Assembly (NCBI GenBank): GCA_045598705.1 | Contig: JAZLMM010000007.1 | Span: 1 to 64,000 of the forward strand | DNA: 64,000 bases | Source: Scatonaster sp045598705 | GTDB taxonomy: Bacteria > Bacillota > Clostridia > Saccharofermentanales > Saccharofermentanaceae | Direction: 5' to 3' | In this document: positions 25,988 to 34,943 of the stretch, piece by piece | Numbering within the stretch: the stretch's first letter is position 1 | How the letters are laid out: every line of letters starts with the position of its first letter | Notes under the pieces: model-generated | The model's input: the letters and a program-made list of their open reading frames with translations, nothing else | Databases searched by the model: none | Told to the model about the DNA's origin: nothing | Position numbers and translations under genes: made by a program

Positions 25988-28761
25988 AGCCGCTTCGTAA
26001 GGATAACCAAATCACGTTCTCAGACAATCGGACAAAGGTCATGCTGGTGGCATCTTTTCTCATGCCCATATTCATACTGCTTGCCATTGCTTGGAGATTT
26101 AAGATATATCCGTTCAGTGGGGATTGTTTCATGACACGCCCCATGCAAGATCAGTATCTCCCTGTTATTGCGGAGCTTCGACGCAAAATCCTTCATGGCG
26201 AATCGTTGTTCTACACGTGGAATGCGGGCGGCGGAAGCGACTTCTGGACGCGCATTGTCAGCTGTGCAGCAAGTCCTTTCAACTTGCTGTATCTATGCTT
26301 CGCTCACGATAAACTGGCACAGGCTACCGAGGTTATCTTCGCACTCAAGACTGCTGTCGCTTCGCTATCCTTTGCTTGCATGCTTTGGAAGAAAGATCGT
26401 GTTGTCTCTCCGCTTTGTGTAGGACTTTCTGTAGCCTATGCGTTATCTGGTTTCGTCCTCACGTATTCTCAAGAGCCGTGGATGCTGGATGTAGTCATTC
26501 TCTTGCCACTGCTCTGCCTTTCATTGAGCAAACTAATTCAAGGCACGCATCGTTGGATGTTTGCAGTCGTCTGTGCACTTCTGTCCATGAACGGATTTCG
26601 CATCTCTCCATATTTGCTTCTCTTCATCTTAGTGATTTTCCCTTTGCTATATATCGAACAGCGCCATCGAGAAGAAGGTGTTCGACACTTTGGAAGCGTA
26701 ATCAAGGATTTTCTGATTTACTTCTTCTTAGGACTCGCGATGGCAGCAGCCTTTTGGTGGCCGGCACTTCTGTCCCGTTGGCATGCAGCCATCGATGATA
26801 CATTGTCTTTCCCATCTGATTACATGGCAATGGATCTGAAGGTGTGGGATATTCTGGAACGCGCTGGATTTGATGCACCGGTTCTTTTCCCAACCGATGA
26901 GAGTCAACTTCCAAGTGTATACTGTGGCATTTTCACGGTGATCCTCTCGATACTATATGGGTTCTCAGAAAAAATATCCATCACAGAGAAAATATATTCC
27001 TACTGTATGTTGGTTACGGTCTACATTAGTATGTCCAGCCGATTGCTTCGCTTCGTATTCCAAGGCCTGCATTTCCCAATCATTGGTTACTATCCGCAGG
27101 CTATAATCATAGTGTTCATGTTAGTGTATATGGCAGGAAGACTCATCTCTACAGGCTCGCTTTTCTCAGATAAGAGCCATCTATACGGAGCCATGGCCAT
27201 GATTCTCGCATTTCTGCTGATTCATTGCAAAATCTCATACGACTACCGATATGAGAACTATGCGATTTACATGGCTATCGCTTTCATTGCAATCTATGTG
27301 GCGTTTTCTGCAACAGCGGCGCGTTCAGATGGCCGATTGAGAGTAGGTATGGCCGCAGGACTTATGGTGACGATGTTGTTAGAAGCCGGAATTGGGTTCT
27401 ACCGACCAATCAAAGAGAAATACTTTCGAAAGACTGTATTGGCGACTTCAAGTGAGGCTCCTTCTCGTGAGAATATCTCAGACGTGTTAGATCATGTAGG
27501 GGATATCGCTCCTGTGCTGGCAAATGAACCCAAGAAAGTCTACAAGCTGGCAGACACCGTGCTCTTCCGAGTCAGAGATGAGCAGCACGTACAGATTATG
27601 AACGAGATTCGCGAGAAATTGCCGATGGGTGGGCGCGTAGAGGTTTCTCTTGCGGGCTGGGAGAACAATGGACTTTATGAAGGCGTTGGTACGCTGGATA
27701 ACCTGTTCTATTTGTCCTCGTCTGATTATGCGCAGACACTTCGCGTACTTGGTATCAATAATGGCGATAAGGGTGAAATCGATATCAAAGGTAGTACGCC
27801 GATTACGAATAGTTTTTTCAATGTTCCACTTCATGTAACCAGTGAGTATGGCCAGTTGAGTCTTGTGGAAACGAAGACAGGCGGATCCAATGGTTACTTT
27901 ACTACTGCGAAGGATATCAATGAAGATATCTTCACATCACAATCCGCATTTGTAAACCAGAATGAGTTGGCACAAAGATTTACAGGCATCATGCCATTTC
28001 AAACCGTGGAAATGGAATTGCACACCAAGAAGAACGTGGAAGAAAAAGACGGCTCTCTCTATGCAGAAAATTCGAAAGTATATATGGAGGCAAACCTTCG
28101 GTCCAAGGAAAGTATTAATACTCCTATATATATATACTGTAATTCTGAAGTGAATGCCAGCATCGAGATACAAAGAGTAGATGAAGGCGGTTTCCAATCA
28201 TTTGTCAAACGAGTGACGCTTCCTCAGAATTCATGGATTGAGGTTTCTCCAGACGAGCTGAAGGGTGAGAAGTTAGGTCTGCAACTCATCGCATCAGAAC
28301 CTGGGGACACGCCGATTACAGTTACGGTTGCAAAGCTGGATGCAAATGAGGTTGTAAGTTTCGAACAAGCGATGGAAGAAGCGGCATGGACGATTACGAA
28401 TCAGAAAGATGGTCTCATCCAAGGCACAATTGATGCACCGACTTCTGGTAGTCTTGTGTTAAGTGTGCCATACGATACGGGCTGGAAAGCTACGATAGAT
28501 GGTGAGGAAACGGATATATTGGCTGGATTTCAGTCATTCCTTACTGTTCAGGTCACAGAAGGTCATCACGAAGTAAAGTTTGTATATCGCACACAGGGAG
28601 TCGACTTCGGAACTTACTGCACGATTGGTGCAACAGGACTGCTTTTGTTGTTGTCGGTGAGTGTAGCATGGACGGAGAAGAAGAGAATGAAGAAAACAAT
28701 GCACACTGTGCACGAAGGTGAATGCATGGATAAGGGAATAGAAGAGGAGAAAGAGATATGA
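25984..28761 (+). CDS. YfhO-family polytopic membrane protein 2
   Basis: A 925-residue paralog of the previous gene with the same plan: YPFSGDCFMTRPMQDQYLPVIAELRRKILHGESLFYTWNAGGG near the N-terminus, many membrane helices to about residue 480, an outer domain, a GWKATIDGEETDILAGFQSFLTVQV segment also found in copy 1, a final helix and a charged tail. The start ATGA overlaps the stop of copy 1, so the pair is translationally coupled and may act as two halves of one envelope glycosylation system. Confidence 0.87.
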   Translation: MKPLRKDNQITFSDNRTKVMLVASFLMPIFILLAIAWRFKIYPFSGDCFMTRPMQDQYLPVIAELRRKILHGESLFYTWNAGGGSDFWTRIVSCAASPFNLLYLCFAHDKLAQATEVIFALKTAVASLSFACMLWKKDRVVSPLCVGLSVAYALSGFVLTYSQEPWMLDVVILLPLLCLSLSKLIQGTHRWMFAVVCALLSMNGFRISPYLLLFILVIFPLLYIEQRHREEGVRHFGSVIKDFLIYFFLGLAMAAAFWWPALLSRWHAAIDDTLSFPSDYMAMDLKVWDILERAGFDAPVLFPTDESQLPSVYCGIFTVILSILYGFSEKISITEKIYSYCMLVTVYISMSSRLLRFVFQGLHFPIIGYYPQAIIIVFMLVYMAGRLISTGSLFSDKSHLYGAMAMILAFLLIHCKISYDYRYENYAIYMAIAFIAIYVAFSATAARSDGRLRVGMAAGLMVTMLLEAGIGFYRPIKEKYFRKTVLATSSEAPSRENISDVLDHVGDIAPVLANEPKKVYKLADTVLFRVRDEQHVQIMNEIREKLPMGGRVEVSLAGWENNGLYEGVGTLDNLFYLSSSDYAQTLRVLGINNGDKGEIDIKGSTPITNSFFNVPLHVTSEYGQLSLVETKTGGSNGYFTTAKDINEDIFTSQSAFVNQNELAQRFTGIMPFQTVEMELHTKKNVEEKDGSLYAENSKVYMEANLRSKESINTPIYIYCNSEVNASIEIQRVDEGGFQSFVKRVTLPQNSWIEVSPDELKGEKLGLQLIASEPGDTPITVTVAKLDANEVVSFEQAMEEAAWTITNQKDGLIQGTIDAPTSGSLVLSVPYDTGWKATIDGEETDILAGFQSFLTVQVTEGHHEVKFVYRTQGVDFGTYCTIGATGLLLLLSVSVAWTEKKRMKKTMHTVHEGECMDKGIEEEKEI

Positions 28762-29747
28762 GCGAGAAGACAGAGTCCTTTCCCATGACTTTTGTGGTGT
28801 TGGATATGGAGTGGAATCAGCCAATACCCTATATGCCATCTCCTGTCGATCCCAAAGAACTTCCTGGTGAAATTATAGAAATCGGTGCGGTGAAACTTAC
28901 AGTAGAATCGGAAAACGAATATCACATGTCGGCTCCTTTCTCAATTTTAGTGCGCCCTACTTACTATCGCATCATGAACAAACAAGTGTCCCGTGTCATT
29001 AACCGTAGTACAGAAGATTTGAAGCATGGTTTGCCATTTGCAGAAGCTTATCGTCTATTCTGCGAATGGTGTGGTGAAGACTACATCCTTTGCGCATGGG
29101 GTGATTCTGATATTTCCATTCTTCGTTCAAATCTGAAGATTCACAATATGCCAATTGAAATGAACGAGCGGTTCCTAGACATTCAACCATTATTTGGTCG
29201 GATATCGGAGAATACATCACAGCAACGTAGTGTTGCTTATGCAGTGGATTTCTATCGAATTCCGCAAACCAATGATTTCCACAGTGCAGATAAAGATGCG
29301 TACTATGAAGCCAGAATTCTCAAAGAAACGCTGATAGATTACTTCTTGATCTCAAAGAAAGAAGGTGCATCCGCCACACCACAATTGAGATTCTTCATTT
29401 CAAATCCAAATCTAACGATGCAGACAAGATGGAAGAGTAAGATCTGTCGTTCGGAGAAGGAAGCCGTTGAAGCGGCAATTCAAGAGAAGATGCGCTGCCC
29501 GATCTGCACACAGCCACTCGAAACAATTATCGAATGGTTTACGACAGGACATACAAGTTTGTCATTGTGGCAATGCCCGGTACACAATTCGCTCTCGGGA
29601 CGAGTCCGTGTCAAGAAAACACCATCGCAGGAATTCTATGGCTCTGGGCAGTTAAGATTTGTTAATGGCAACGCAGCGAGGTACGTCAGAGAAAAATGGG
29701 AAGAGAAATTAACAGGCGAATGTGAACGCAAATGTGAACAAATGTGA
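28758..29747 (+). CDS. DEDDh 3'-5' exonuclease with C-terminal zinc-ribbon-like domain
   Basis: The 329-residue protein has an RNase T/DnaQ-type exonuclease fold: Exo I VVLDMEWNQ (Asp16, Glu18), Exo II around CAWGDSDISIL, and Exo III HSADKDAYYEA (His and Asp five residues apart), which defines the DEDDh class. After residue 220 a Cys-rich segment (RCPICTQPL ... LWQCPVHNS) may bind zinc. It would degrade RNA or single-stranded DNA from the 3' end in the cytosol. It overlaps the second yfhO-like gene by four bases, an odd pairing with no known functional link. Confidence 0.85.
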   Translation: MSEKTESFPMTFVVLDMEWNQPIPYMPSPVDPKELPGEIIEIGAVKLTVESENEYHMSAPFSILVRPTYYRIMNKQVSRVINRSTEDLKHGLPFAEAYRLFCEWCGEDYILCAWGDSDISILRSNLKIHNMPIEMNERFLDIQPLFGRISENTSQQRSVAYAVDFYRIPQTNDFHSADKDAYYEARILKETLIDYFLISKKEGASATPQLRFFISNPNLTMQTRWKSKICRSEKEAVEAAIQEKMRCPICTQPLETIIEWFTTGHTSLSLWQCPVHNSLSGRVRVKKTPSQEFYGSGQLRFVNGNAARYVREKWEEKLTGECERKCEQM

Positions 29748-29772
29748 AATTGACAAGCGTACCGCTTTCAAT

Positions 29773-29800
29773 TTGCAAATTTCCTCATATAATGTATATT
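29773..29800 (+). promoter_or_regulatory. Promoter of the PilX-like gene
   Basis: TTGCAA (29773-29778) and TATATT (29795-29800) with a 16-bp spacer; an overlapping TATAAT at 29787-29792 offers an alternative. The same TTGCAA/TATATT pair occurs before the main pilus operon. Confidence 0.5.
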
Positions 29801-29867
29801 AAGTATAACCAATAAATATGTAACTATCCGAATTGAATCATTGAAAGAATTATGGAGGCAACACAAG

Positions 29868-31775
29868 ATGAAGTTCTTACAAAATCGTAAGTGTCATCGA
29901 CATGGAAACAAAAAGGGTGCGATGCTTATCTTTGTACTCATGGTCTTTGCCGTGTCACTTATTTTAATTTCATCTGCGATGACGTTCACACTTGCCAGCC
30001 GTTCACGTTATTACGTGGATACGGAGCGTAGCCAAGAGAGACTGACTCTCAGCTGTGCTGCGGAGACGATTATTGGCGCAATTGAGAAGCAGGAACTCCC
30101 AGACGCAGAACTTGAGAAGATGGTAAATAACGGTCAATACGAGTTTACCGGTTCTTCTAAAGATTATGCAGCAGCCGGTGCGGATCAGAATGACGGTATG
30201 TCTATTGCACCAGGTATGGCAGGTCAGGAGAACAGTAAGACATATTTTACTGTATCCGAAGCAGACAGTAGTTCAGGCGATCTTTATTTGACATTCAGCA
30301 CATACATTAATGTAACGGATGAAGATAAGAAAGCCGAGAATTTGCGAGTTAGATTGAAGTACAATCCGCCGCAACCTGTTACTGAGATTTGTGCGAACAT
30401 GGTAACATGTGGTGATCCGACAAATCCAGATGTTGTAGATGTTCAGATGTTGTATGTTCAAACAACACAATCGTACACTGTTTTACATGGTAATGTATTT
30501 ATCACTGGTGCTGGTGAGACTTATATCAATAATCCGACAGTTATTACTGGTGTAGCTAAAGGTGGTCAAGGCACCAAGTACTACAACGATATCATTTTCT
30601 ACGGACCGGATGCAGGTATGGATGTTGCGAGCGGTGGTAATGGATTCAAGATCGAACCTGGAAAAGGCGAGTTTTATTTCCTTGGTGCAACTGTAAATGG
30701 AAACAGTAACCGCCAGAGTGCAACAAGAAATGCGAACGGAAGCGCAGCAGTACCAAGTGGATTTAATGTTATCGCAGATGGTATGTATTTGCAAAACTCA
30801 GAATTTACATCCAATGACTGGACAGCTGGTGGCCAGTTCACGAAGTACTGGGTTGTTGGCAAGAATGCTAAAGTTTCTCGTCCAACAACGAATGACGGTC
30901 AGGCAAACATTATCATCAAGAATGGTGGTACTGCGAATATTTCTAGTTCCACGTCTATCACTTACAACAGTATTGATGATGTTACAGATGAAGCCACAAA
31001 GAAGATGTACGACCATATGACTACTAAAGCATCAAAGTATCTTTCGGATCCGAAACTTGCTACGGCAGTGTCTCACTATATTCCGACTTCTGAACAACAG
31101 ACGGCATCCTATGGTCAGTTCCGCACGGGAAGCATGTTAACACCAGCTCAATTGAGCGGTAAAGATACTGTTATTGATGGTAATCAAGCATATAAGATGT
31201 CTGGCACATATTCATATGGTTCTTTGACAATTGACCTTTCAAAAGGTACGGCAAGTATCTATATGTCAGGTGATGTTAAGTTAGATGCTTTTACAATTCA
31301 AGTATCGAATGCATATGATGCACAGCTTGTTATCGTGTTGGATAAGGGTGTTGATATTACTATGGGTGCACCACAATGGGGCAATCAAGGATGCAAGATC
31401 AGCGGTATCATCTCTTGTGATAACCGATACAGCACAGACTTTGAGAATCCATACAACGCAAACTTGAAGGCAAAGGAAGGCGAGAAGCCAGCCTGCTTAA
31501 TCGTTGGTCTTGGACAGAATTTGTTCTCGATGGGGCAAGCACAAGTTTGTGACGCGTACATCTCCCTGGCTGGTATTGGTGAAGATGCAAGCACAGTTCA
31601 GTTTGAGAATGGTCCACATTTCTACGGTAGATTTGAGGCAGTAAACTATCACTATACGAATGGTGATCCAATCAAGTTGTCTTACTGTCCTTCAATGAGC
31701 GAGGAAGATAATACGCCAAAGCCGTTGAAGAGCTGCTATACAGTTGAAGGCTATGAGTACACATACGATGTGTAA
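29868..31775 (+). CDS. PilX-like surface protein of the type IV pilus locus
   Basis: The 635-residue protein begins with a basic segment, then KKGAMLIFVLMVFAVSLILISSAMTFTLASRSRYYVDTERSQERL: a single N-terminal helix followed by a polar amphipathic stretch, the layout of PilX-type minor pilins. No FTLxE prepilin cleavage motif is present. The rest is polar, Asn/Thr/Gly/Ser-rich and probably beta-rich and extracellular. Its place beside the pilin genes, with its own promoter and terminator, suggests a pilus-associated adhesin or tip component; this is inference. GGAGG at 29854-29858 supports ATG 29868. Confidence 0.7.
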   Translation: MKFLQNRKCHRHGNKKGAMLIFVLMVFAVSLILISSAMTFTLASRSRYYVDTERSQERLTLSCAAETIIGAIEKQELPDAELEKMVNNGQYEFTGSSKDYAAAGADQNDGMSIAPGMAGQENSKTYFTVSEADSSSGDLYLTFSTYINVTDEDKKAENLRVRLKYNPPQPVTEICANMVTCGDPTNPDVVDVQMLYVQTTQSYTVLHGNVFITGAGETYINNPTVITGVAKGGQGTKYYNDIIFYGPDAGMDVASGGNGFKIEPGKGEFYFLGATVNGNSNRQSATRNANGSAAVPSGFNVIADGMYLQNSEFTSNDWTAGGQFTKYWVVGKNAKVSRPTTNDGQANIIIKNGGTANISSSTSITYNSIDDVTDEATKKMYDHMTTKASKYLSDPKLATAVSHYIPTSEQQTASYGQFRTGSMLTPAQLSGKDTVIDGNQAYKMSGTYSYGSLTIDLSKGTASIYMSGDVKLDAFTIQVSNAYDAQLVIVLDKGVDITMGAPQWGNQGCKISGIISCDNRYSTDFENPYNANLKAKEGEKPACLIVGLGQNLFSMGQAQVCDAYISLAGIGEDASTVQFENGPHFYGRFEAVNYHYTNGDPIKLSYCPSMSEEDNTPKPLKSCYTVEGYEYTYDV

Positions 31776-31805
31776 TCACGAAGATTAACTGAATAACTGA
31801 TTCTC

Positions 31806-31838
31806 TTAGGGGGGCTCGAAAGAGCCCCCCTAATTTTG
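31806..31838 (+). terminator. Strong rho-independent terminator
   Basis: TTAGGGGGGCTC and GAGCCCCCCTAA form a perfect 12-bp stem with a GAAA tetraloop followed by TTTT, 30 bp after the stop of the PilX-like gene. Confidence 0.95.
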
Positions 31839-32343
31839 TCTAAAATGAACATATATAGAAATGAACAGACATGAGAAATGATTCGACAGAATCATGTACA
31901 CGAGATGCATGTTCATGTGTAGAAGAAACCACGGATGGATTGTCTCTATTAACCACATAGATATCGCTCCAGAAACGTGCTATTCCCACCAAGAAGCGAA
32001 GACGAATGATTGGACATGCATAAGTATAGAAATGATCCATAGACACATTTCTGACGCAAACTGCGGCATGGTGACAAATTGCCACACATTTCTAGATTCA
32101 AAAAGCATATTACAGAAACGCACAGAAATAGCATTTAGAACGCAAGAAAAAAGTTTTGAAAGATACTTGTCATACGAGAACATAATTACAGCAAAATGGC
32201 AGCCAAGGAACGAGGAGAAGATCCGGAATTAATCCATGGCAACCAAGAAATATGGTGAATTAGTTTGAGACAAATAGTGAAGTTTGATAGGTACATTGAT
32301 GAATGAGATCAATAGTCCAGATGAGTGAAATCAGAAGATAATA
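31839..32343. other. Gene-free 500-bp stretch between convergent units
   Basis: The stretch lies between two terminators. An open frame of 112 codons on the plus strand (31894-32232) has no credible ribosome site, biased composition and no recognisable domain. No RNA gene or repeat was recognised. Confidence 0.5.
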
Positions 32344-32376
32344 AGAAGGCTGCCTTATCGAGTAAGGCAGCCTTCT
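32344..32376 (-). terminator. Terminator of the minor prepilin operon
   Basis: AGAAGGCTGCCTTA and TAAGGCAGCCTTCT form a perfect 14-bp stem with a 5-base loop. On the minus strand it is followed by TATTATCTT, and it lies 28 bp past the last prepilin gene. Confidence 0.85.
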
Positions 32377-32403
32377 AAATAAGCATTAAGAAACTTGGAG
32401 AAA

Positions 32404-32907
32404 TTAAGAATCAACTACATCGTATGAGAAACCTATGCTGCCTGCACTGGAAACCTCATCCATGTTTTTACAAGCAGGACAGTAAATAACTGTCTCATCG
32501 CAATAAGTAGTATCGGCAGAAGCATCATATAAGGTAATCTCAACCCTGACAGTTCTGCTATCCGGGAATGTAGTAAACTTAATTGTTGTAGACCAAGCGA
32601 ACATCACGTCAAAAGATGGAAGAATTTTGCCACCGTTTAGTAGAACGTATTGACCATCGCAAGTAATCTTACTTCCTCCGCTAACATTCGTAGCATTGCA
32701 GAGCGAATTAGAAATTGCATTCAAATTCAATGAAGCGTAATCATGCATGGCATCCAATCTCGTGACCTTAAGATGGCTCTTGTTTACAATCGTAAAAGTA
32801 GAAACGATATAAACAAACACAATCATCATAATCGCGATTACAAGTACCATTTCGAGAAGTGTAAATGCTCTGCGATTATTCTTTGTATTTTTGCGAAGAA
32901 TCTTCAT
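32404..32907 (-). CDS. Type IV prepilin-like protein, 167 residues
   Basis: A class III signal: RRAFTLLEMVLVIAIMMIVFVYIVSTF, with cleavage expected between Ala and Phe, Glu at mature position 5 and a hydrophobic helix. The residue before the cleavage site is Ala instead of the usual Gly, a tolerated change. The C-terminal domain of about 130 residues has Cys at several places, including YCDETVIYCPACKN, which could form disulfides or bind a metal. Last gene of a three-gene prepilin operon; probably a minor pilin. Confidence 0.87.
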   Translation of the reverse strand: MKILRKNTKNNRRAFTLLEMVLVIAIMMIVFVYIVSTFTIVNKSHLKVTRLDAMHDYASLNLNAISNSLCNATNVSGGSKITCDGQYVLLNGGKILPSFDVMFAWSTTIKFTTFPDSRTVRVEITLYDASADTTYCDETVIYCPACKNMDEVSSAGSIGFSYDVVDS

Positions 32908-32919
32908 ACATACACCTCC

Positions 32920-33441
32920 TTATTTATTGTACTGGAAACCAGCAAATGAACACTTCTTATCCTTGCATTTTGCAATAATTACAGTAGAACCAGATTCATT
33001 TGTCTCCTCATAATACTCGAGTTCTTTGCCACATTTGGGGCAAGTTCTCGCAGCATAGTAGAAACCATGACGATTCGTCGTATTTACAAAAGATGCATCA
33101 TCAGTATATTCTGAACCACTTGAGAATACCGACATACCAGAGCTGGAATTAACAACACCAACTTGATAAACACCAACATAGCCATTGCCCTTAATCATTA
33201 CAGCTCCGGAACCAGATGATCCACCATAAGAGCCGCCATGAGACTTTGCGCCAACAGCTTTATAAACATCTCCTGCATTCTGATTTGCGACACGATCAGC
33301 TAAAGCAGTATCACCAGCATAGTTCAATGTGGTTAAGAAACCTTCATACGCAATCAGAGTAACAATCAAGAGAAGAGCAACTGCTAACATCGTCTCGAGC
33401 AATGTAAAACCACGCTTAGATGACTTTTTTACACGAAACAT
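32920..33441 (-). CDS. Type IV prepilin-like protein with zinc-ribbon-like Cys motifs
   Basis: A 173-residue prepilin: KRGFTLLETMLAVALLLIVTLIAYEGF gives the Gly-Phe cleavage site and Glu5. The head contains a Gly/Ser-rich loop and then CPKCGKELEYYEE followed by CKDKKC, a CxxC...CxxxxC arrangement like a zinc ribbon, which is unusual for a pilin. AGGAGG precedes the start. Lies 12 bp from the downstream prepilin gene. Confidence 0.87.
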   Translation of the reverse strand: MFRVKKSSKRGFTLLETMLAVALLLIVTLIAYEGFLTTLNYAGDTALADRVANQNAGDVYKAVGAKSHGGSYGGSSGSGAVMIKGNGYVGVYQVGVVNSSSGMSVFSSGSEYTDDASFVNTTNRHGFYYAARTCPKCGKELEYYEETNESGSTVIIAKCKDKKCSFAGFQYNK

Positions 33442-33456
33442 ATTTGAATATCCTCC

Positions 33457-33672
33457 TTAATAACCAAGAGCCTTAAACTTGTCATTCTTAGCTGCGTTAT
33501 TAGATTGGAATTCAATACGTTGGCTATGGACATCGTCCTTGCCAGAATTACCCATATCGATATACTCTTTTACAGAAATTCCAACAACAGCAGCTAAAAT
33601 AGCTATAATTGCAATGACTAGTACCACTTCAACGAGGGTAAAGCCACGTCTATTCTTATAGATTCTGCTCAT
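33457..33672 (-). CDS. Short type IV prepilin, 71 residues
   Basis: RRGFTLVEVVLVIAIIAILAAVVGISV is a perfect prepilin signal and helix. After cleavage the mature protein has 61 residues: the N-terminal helix plus about 35 polar residues (GNSGKDDVHSQRIEFQSNN and so on), too short for the usual beta-sheet head. First gene of the minor prepilin operon, behind a promoter with a palindrome in its spacer. GGAGG is upstream. Confidence 0.9.
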   Translation of the reverse strand: MSRIYKNRRGFTLVEVVLVIAIIAILAAVVGISVKEYIDMGNSGKDDVHSQRIEFQSNNAAKNDKFKALGY

Positions 33673-33699
33673 AAATTTCCTCCAAGTATAACCAATAGC

Positions 33700-33728
33700 A
33701 TTATATCACAGAGAGTCTGTGATGCCAA
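33700..33728 (-). promoter_or_regulatory. Promoter of the minor prepilin operon with palindromic spacer
   Basis: On the minus strand TTGGCA and TATAAT are 17 bp apart. The whole spacer is TCACAGA-CTC-TCTGTGA, a perfect 7-bp inverted repeat, so a dimeric regulator could bind between the promoter elements. Confidence 0.75.
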
Positions 33729-33751
33729 GCCCAATTTGTTAATGAAATGTA

Positions 33752-33782
33752 AAAAAAGAGGGGGCTTAATAAGCCCCCCCTC
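33752..33782 (-). terminator. Terminator after the 66-residue prepilin gene
   Basis: On the minus strand GAGGGGGGGCTT and AAGCCCCCTC pair around a short loop and are followed by TTTTTTT. This makes the upstream prepilin gene a separate unit. Confidence 0.9.
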
Positions 33783-33803
33783 AAAAAAGACAACTTGTAA
33801 AAA

Positions 33804-34004
33804 TTACTTAGCTGCTTCGATCTCAGCTGTAGCAGCTGCAACCTCATTAGAGTAAGCCTTCATTGTTGCTGTAGCGTCCTTAGCCTTGTTCAGGTAATCG
33901 GATACAGAGAAGAATACTACTGCTGCCAAGATAACGATGATAGCAATAACGAGTACCATTTCTACGAGTGTAAAACCTTTTCTGTTCTTCTGAATCTTCT
34001 TCAT
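33804..34004 (-). CDS. Short type IV prepilin, 66 residues, probable major pilin
   Basis: RKGFTLVEMVLVIAIIVILAAVVFFSV gives the cleavage site and helix. The mature protein is only 56 residues long and is nearly all alpha helix (NKAKDATATMKAYSNEVAAATAEIEAAK), with no head domain. It has its own near-consensus promoter, AGGAGG site and strong terminator, which suggests high expression as the major subunit. In size it recalls the short pilins of Geobacter, whose mature PilA has 61 residues; conductivity or filament type cannot be inferred from this. Confidence 0.9.
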   Translation of the reverse strand: MKKIQKNRKGFTLVEMVLVIAIIVILAAVVFFSVSDYLNKAKDATATMKAYSNEVAAATAEIEAAK

Positions 34005-34044
34005 AATTAGTTCCTCCTAATTGATTTATTGAGTTTGTAATTTC

Positions 34045-34072
34045 ATTATAGCAGGCAATTTCGAAAATGCAA
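34045..34072 (-). promoter_or_regulatory. Promoter of the 66-residue prepilin gene
   Basis: On the minus strand TTGCAT (34067-34072) and TATAAT (34045-34050) with a 16-bp spacer and a TG extension of the -10 (TGCTATAAT). Confidence 0.75.
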
Positions 34073-34941
34073 TAGCAATTTTCAAATTTCTTCACATTTT
34101 TGCGAAATATCTTGTCAGATATGTGAATTTTACCATCATCCCAGCCTTAAAAACGACTGCTAATCTCGTGCAACCAGGTTCAAACATGGTGCATAAATCA
34201 TCCCGAAACAGCGAGGGCTCTAGCATTAGCTCGTATTATACTTTCGATGAATGCTATATCACGAGTTAAATTGATGGACAATAAGAATTGTGGCATCTAA
34301 TTGTGAAGAAATGTGAAGACGCATATGTAAATGAAGTATTTATATCAACTACAGTTCGCAATTATATGATGAATTTCGGATTGTGTTAATTGATTGGGCG
34401 CTTTTTAATTGTAGAAGTGATCTCGACATATCGAACATTATCTTTCAGTAAACGAATCTCCTTCTATACCACAGTTTTAAACGAGACGAATATTTCAATG
34501 AGATACGAACTGAACTATGTCGAAGAACAAGAAGAGACACAATCAGGACAATACGAAGAAGATAGAGAGACTGACAGGAAAAGCAGAACAGTAAGATACG
34601 TGATTATCTGTACAAGGTAAGCGGTTCACGTAAATCTGTCATCGGACACGCAAGTCCGGATGATTGTAATCGGTAACAACCACGATTGAAAACAGAAGAT
34701 ATTTCTTCTTACACAATCGGAACAAGTTATCCTTGATGGATAAGAACCAGACATGTCTATCTATAATTAAGCGTTCCAAATTAATACACATGAACAGATT
34801 ACCAAACTCAAAGCAGTCTGAATTTGATCAAGTAGAGGCATCAGCGTTATGACACTAAAACAGTAGAATGAACAAAAGACCTCCATACATTCTCAAATAC
34901 ACAAATCAGTGACTTCTGTATGAATATTGAAGTAAAGATAA
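34073..34941. other. Gene-free 870-bp stretch inside the pilus locus
   Basis: No supported gene. Several TGTGAA hexamers occur (34302, 34312 and, on the minus strand, 34091-34096), a motif also repeated at 29721-29748. A weak hairpin is formed around 34637-34660 (GGAC/GTCC). A 76-codon frame at 34390 lacks a ribosome site. Confidence 0.45.
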
Positions 34942-34943
34942 GA

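Noticed and set aside
31894..32232. 112-codon open frame between the pilus transcription units
   Set aside because: No ribosome site, no recognisable domain, and it lies between two terminators.
34390..34620. 76-codon plus-strand frame
   Set aside because: No ribosome site or known family; composition is like the surrounding non-coding DNA.
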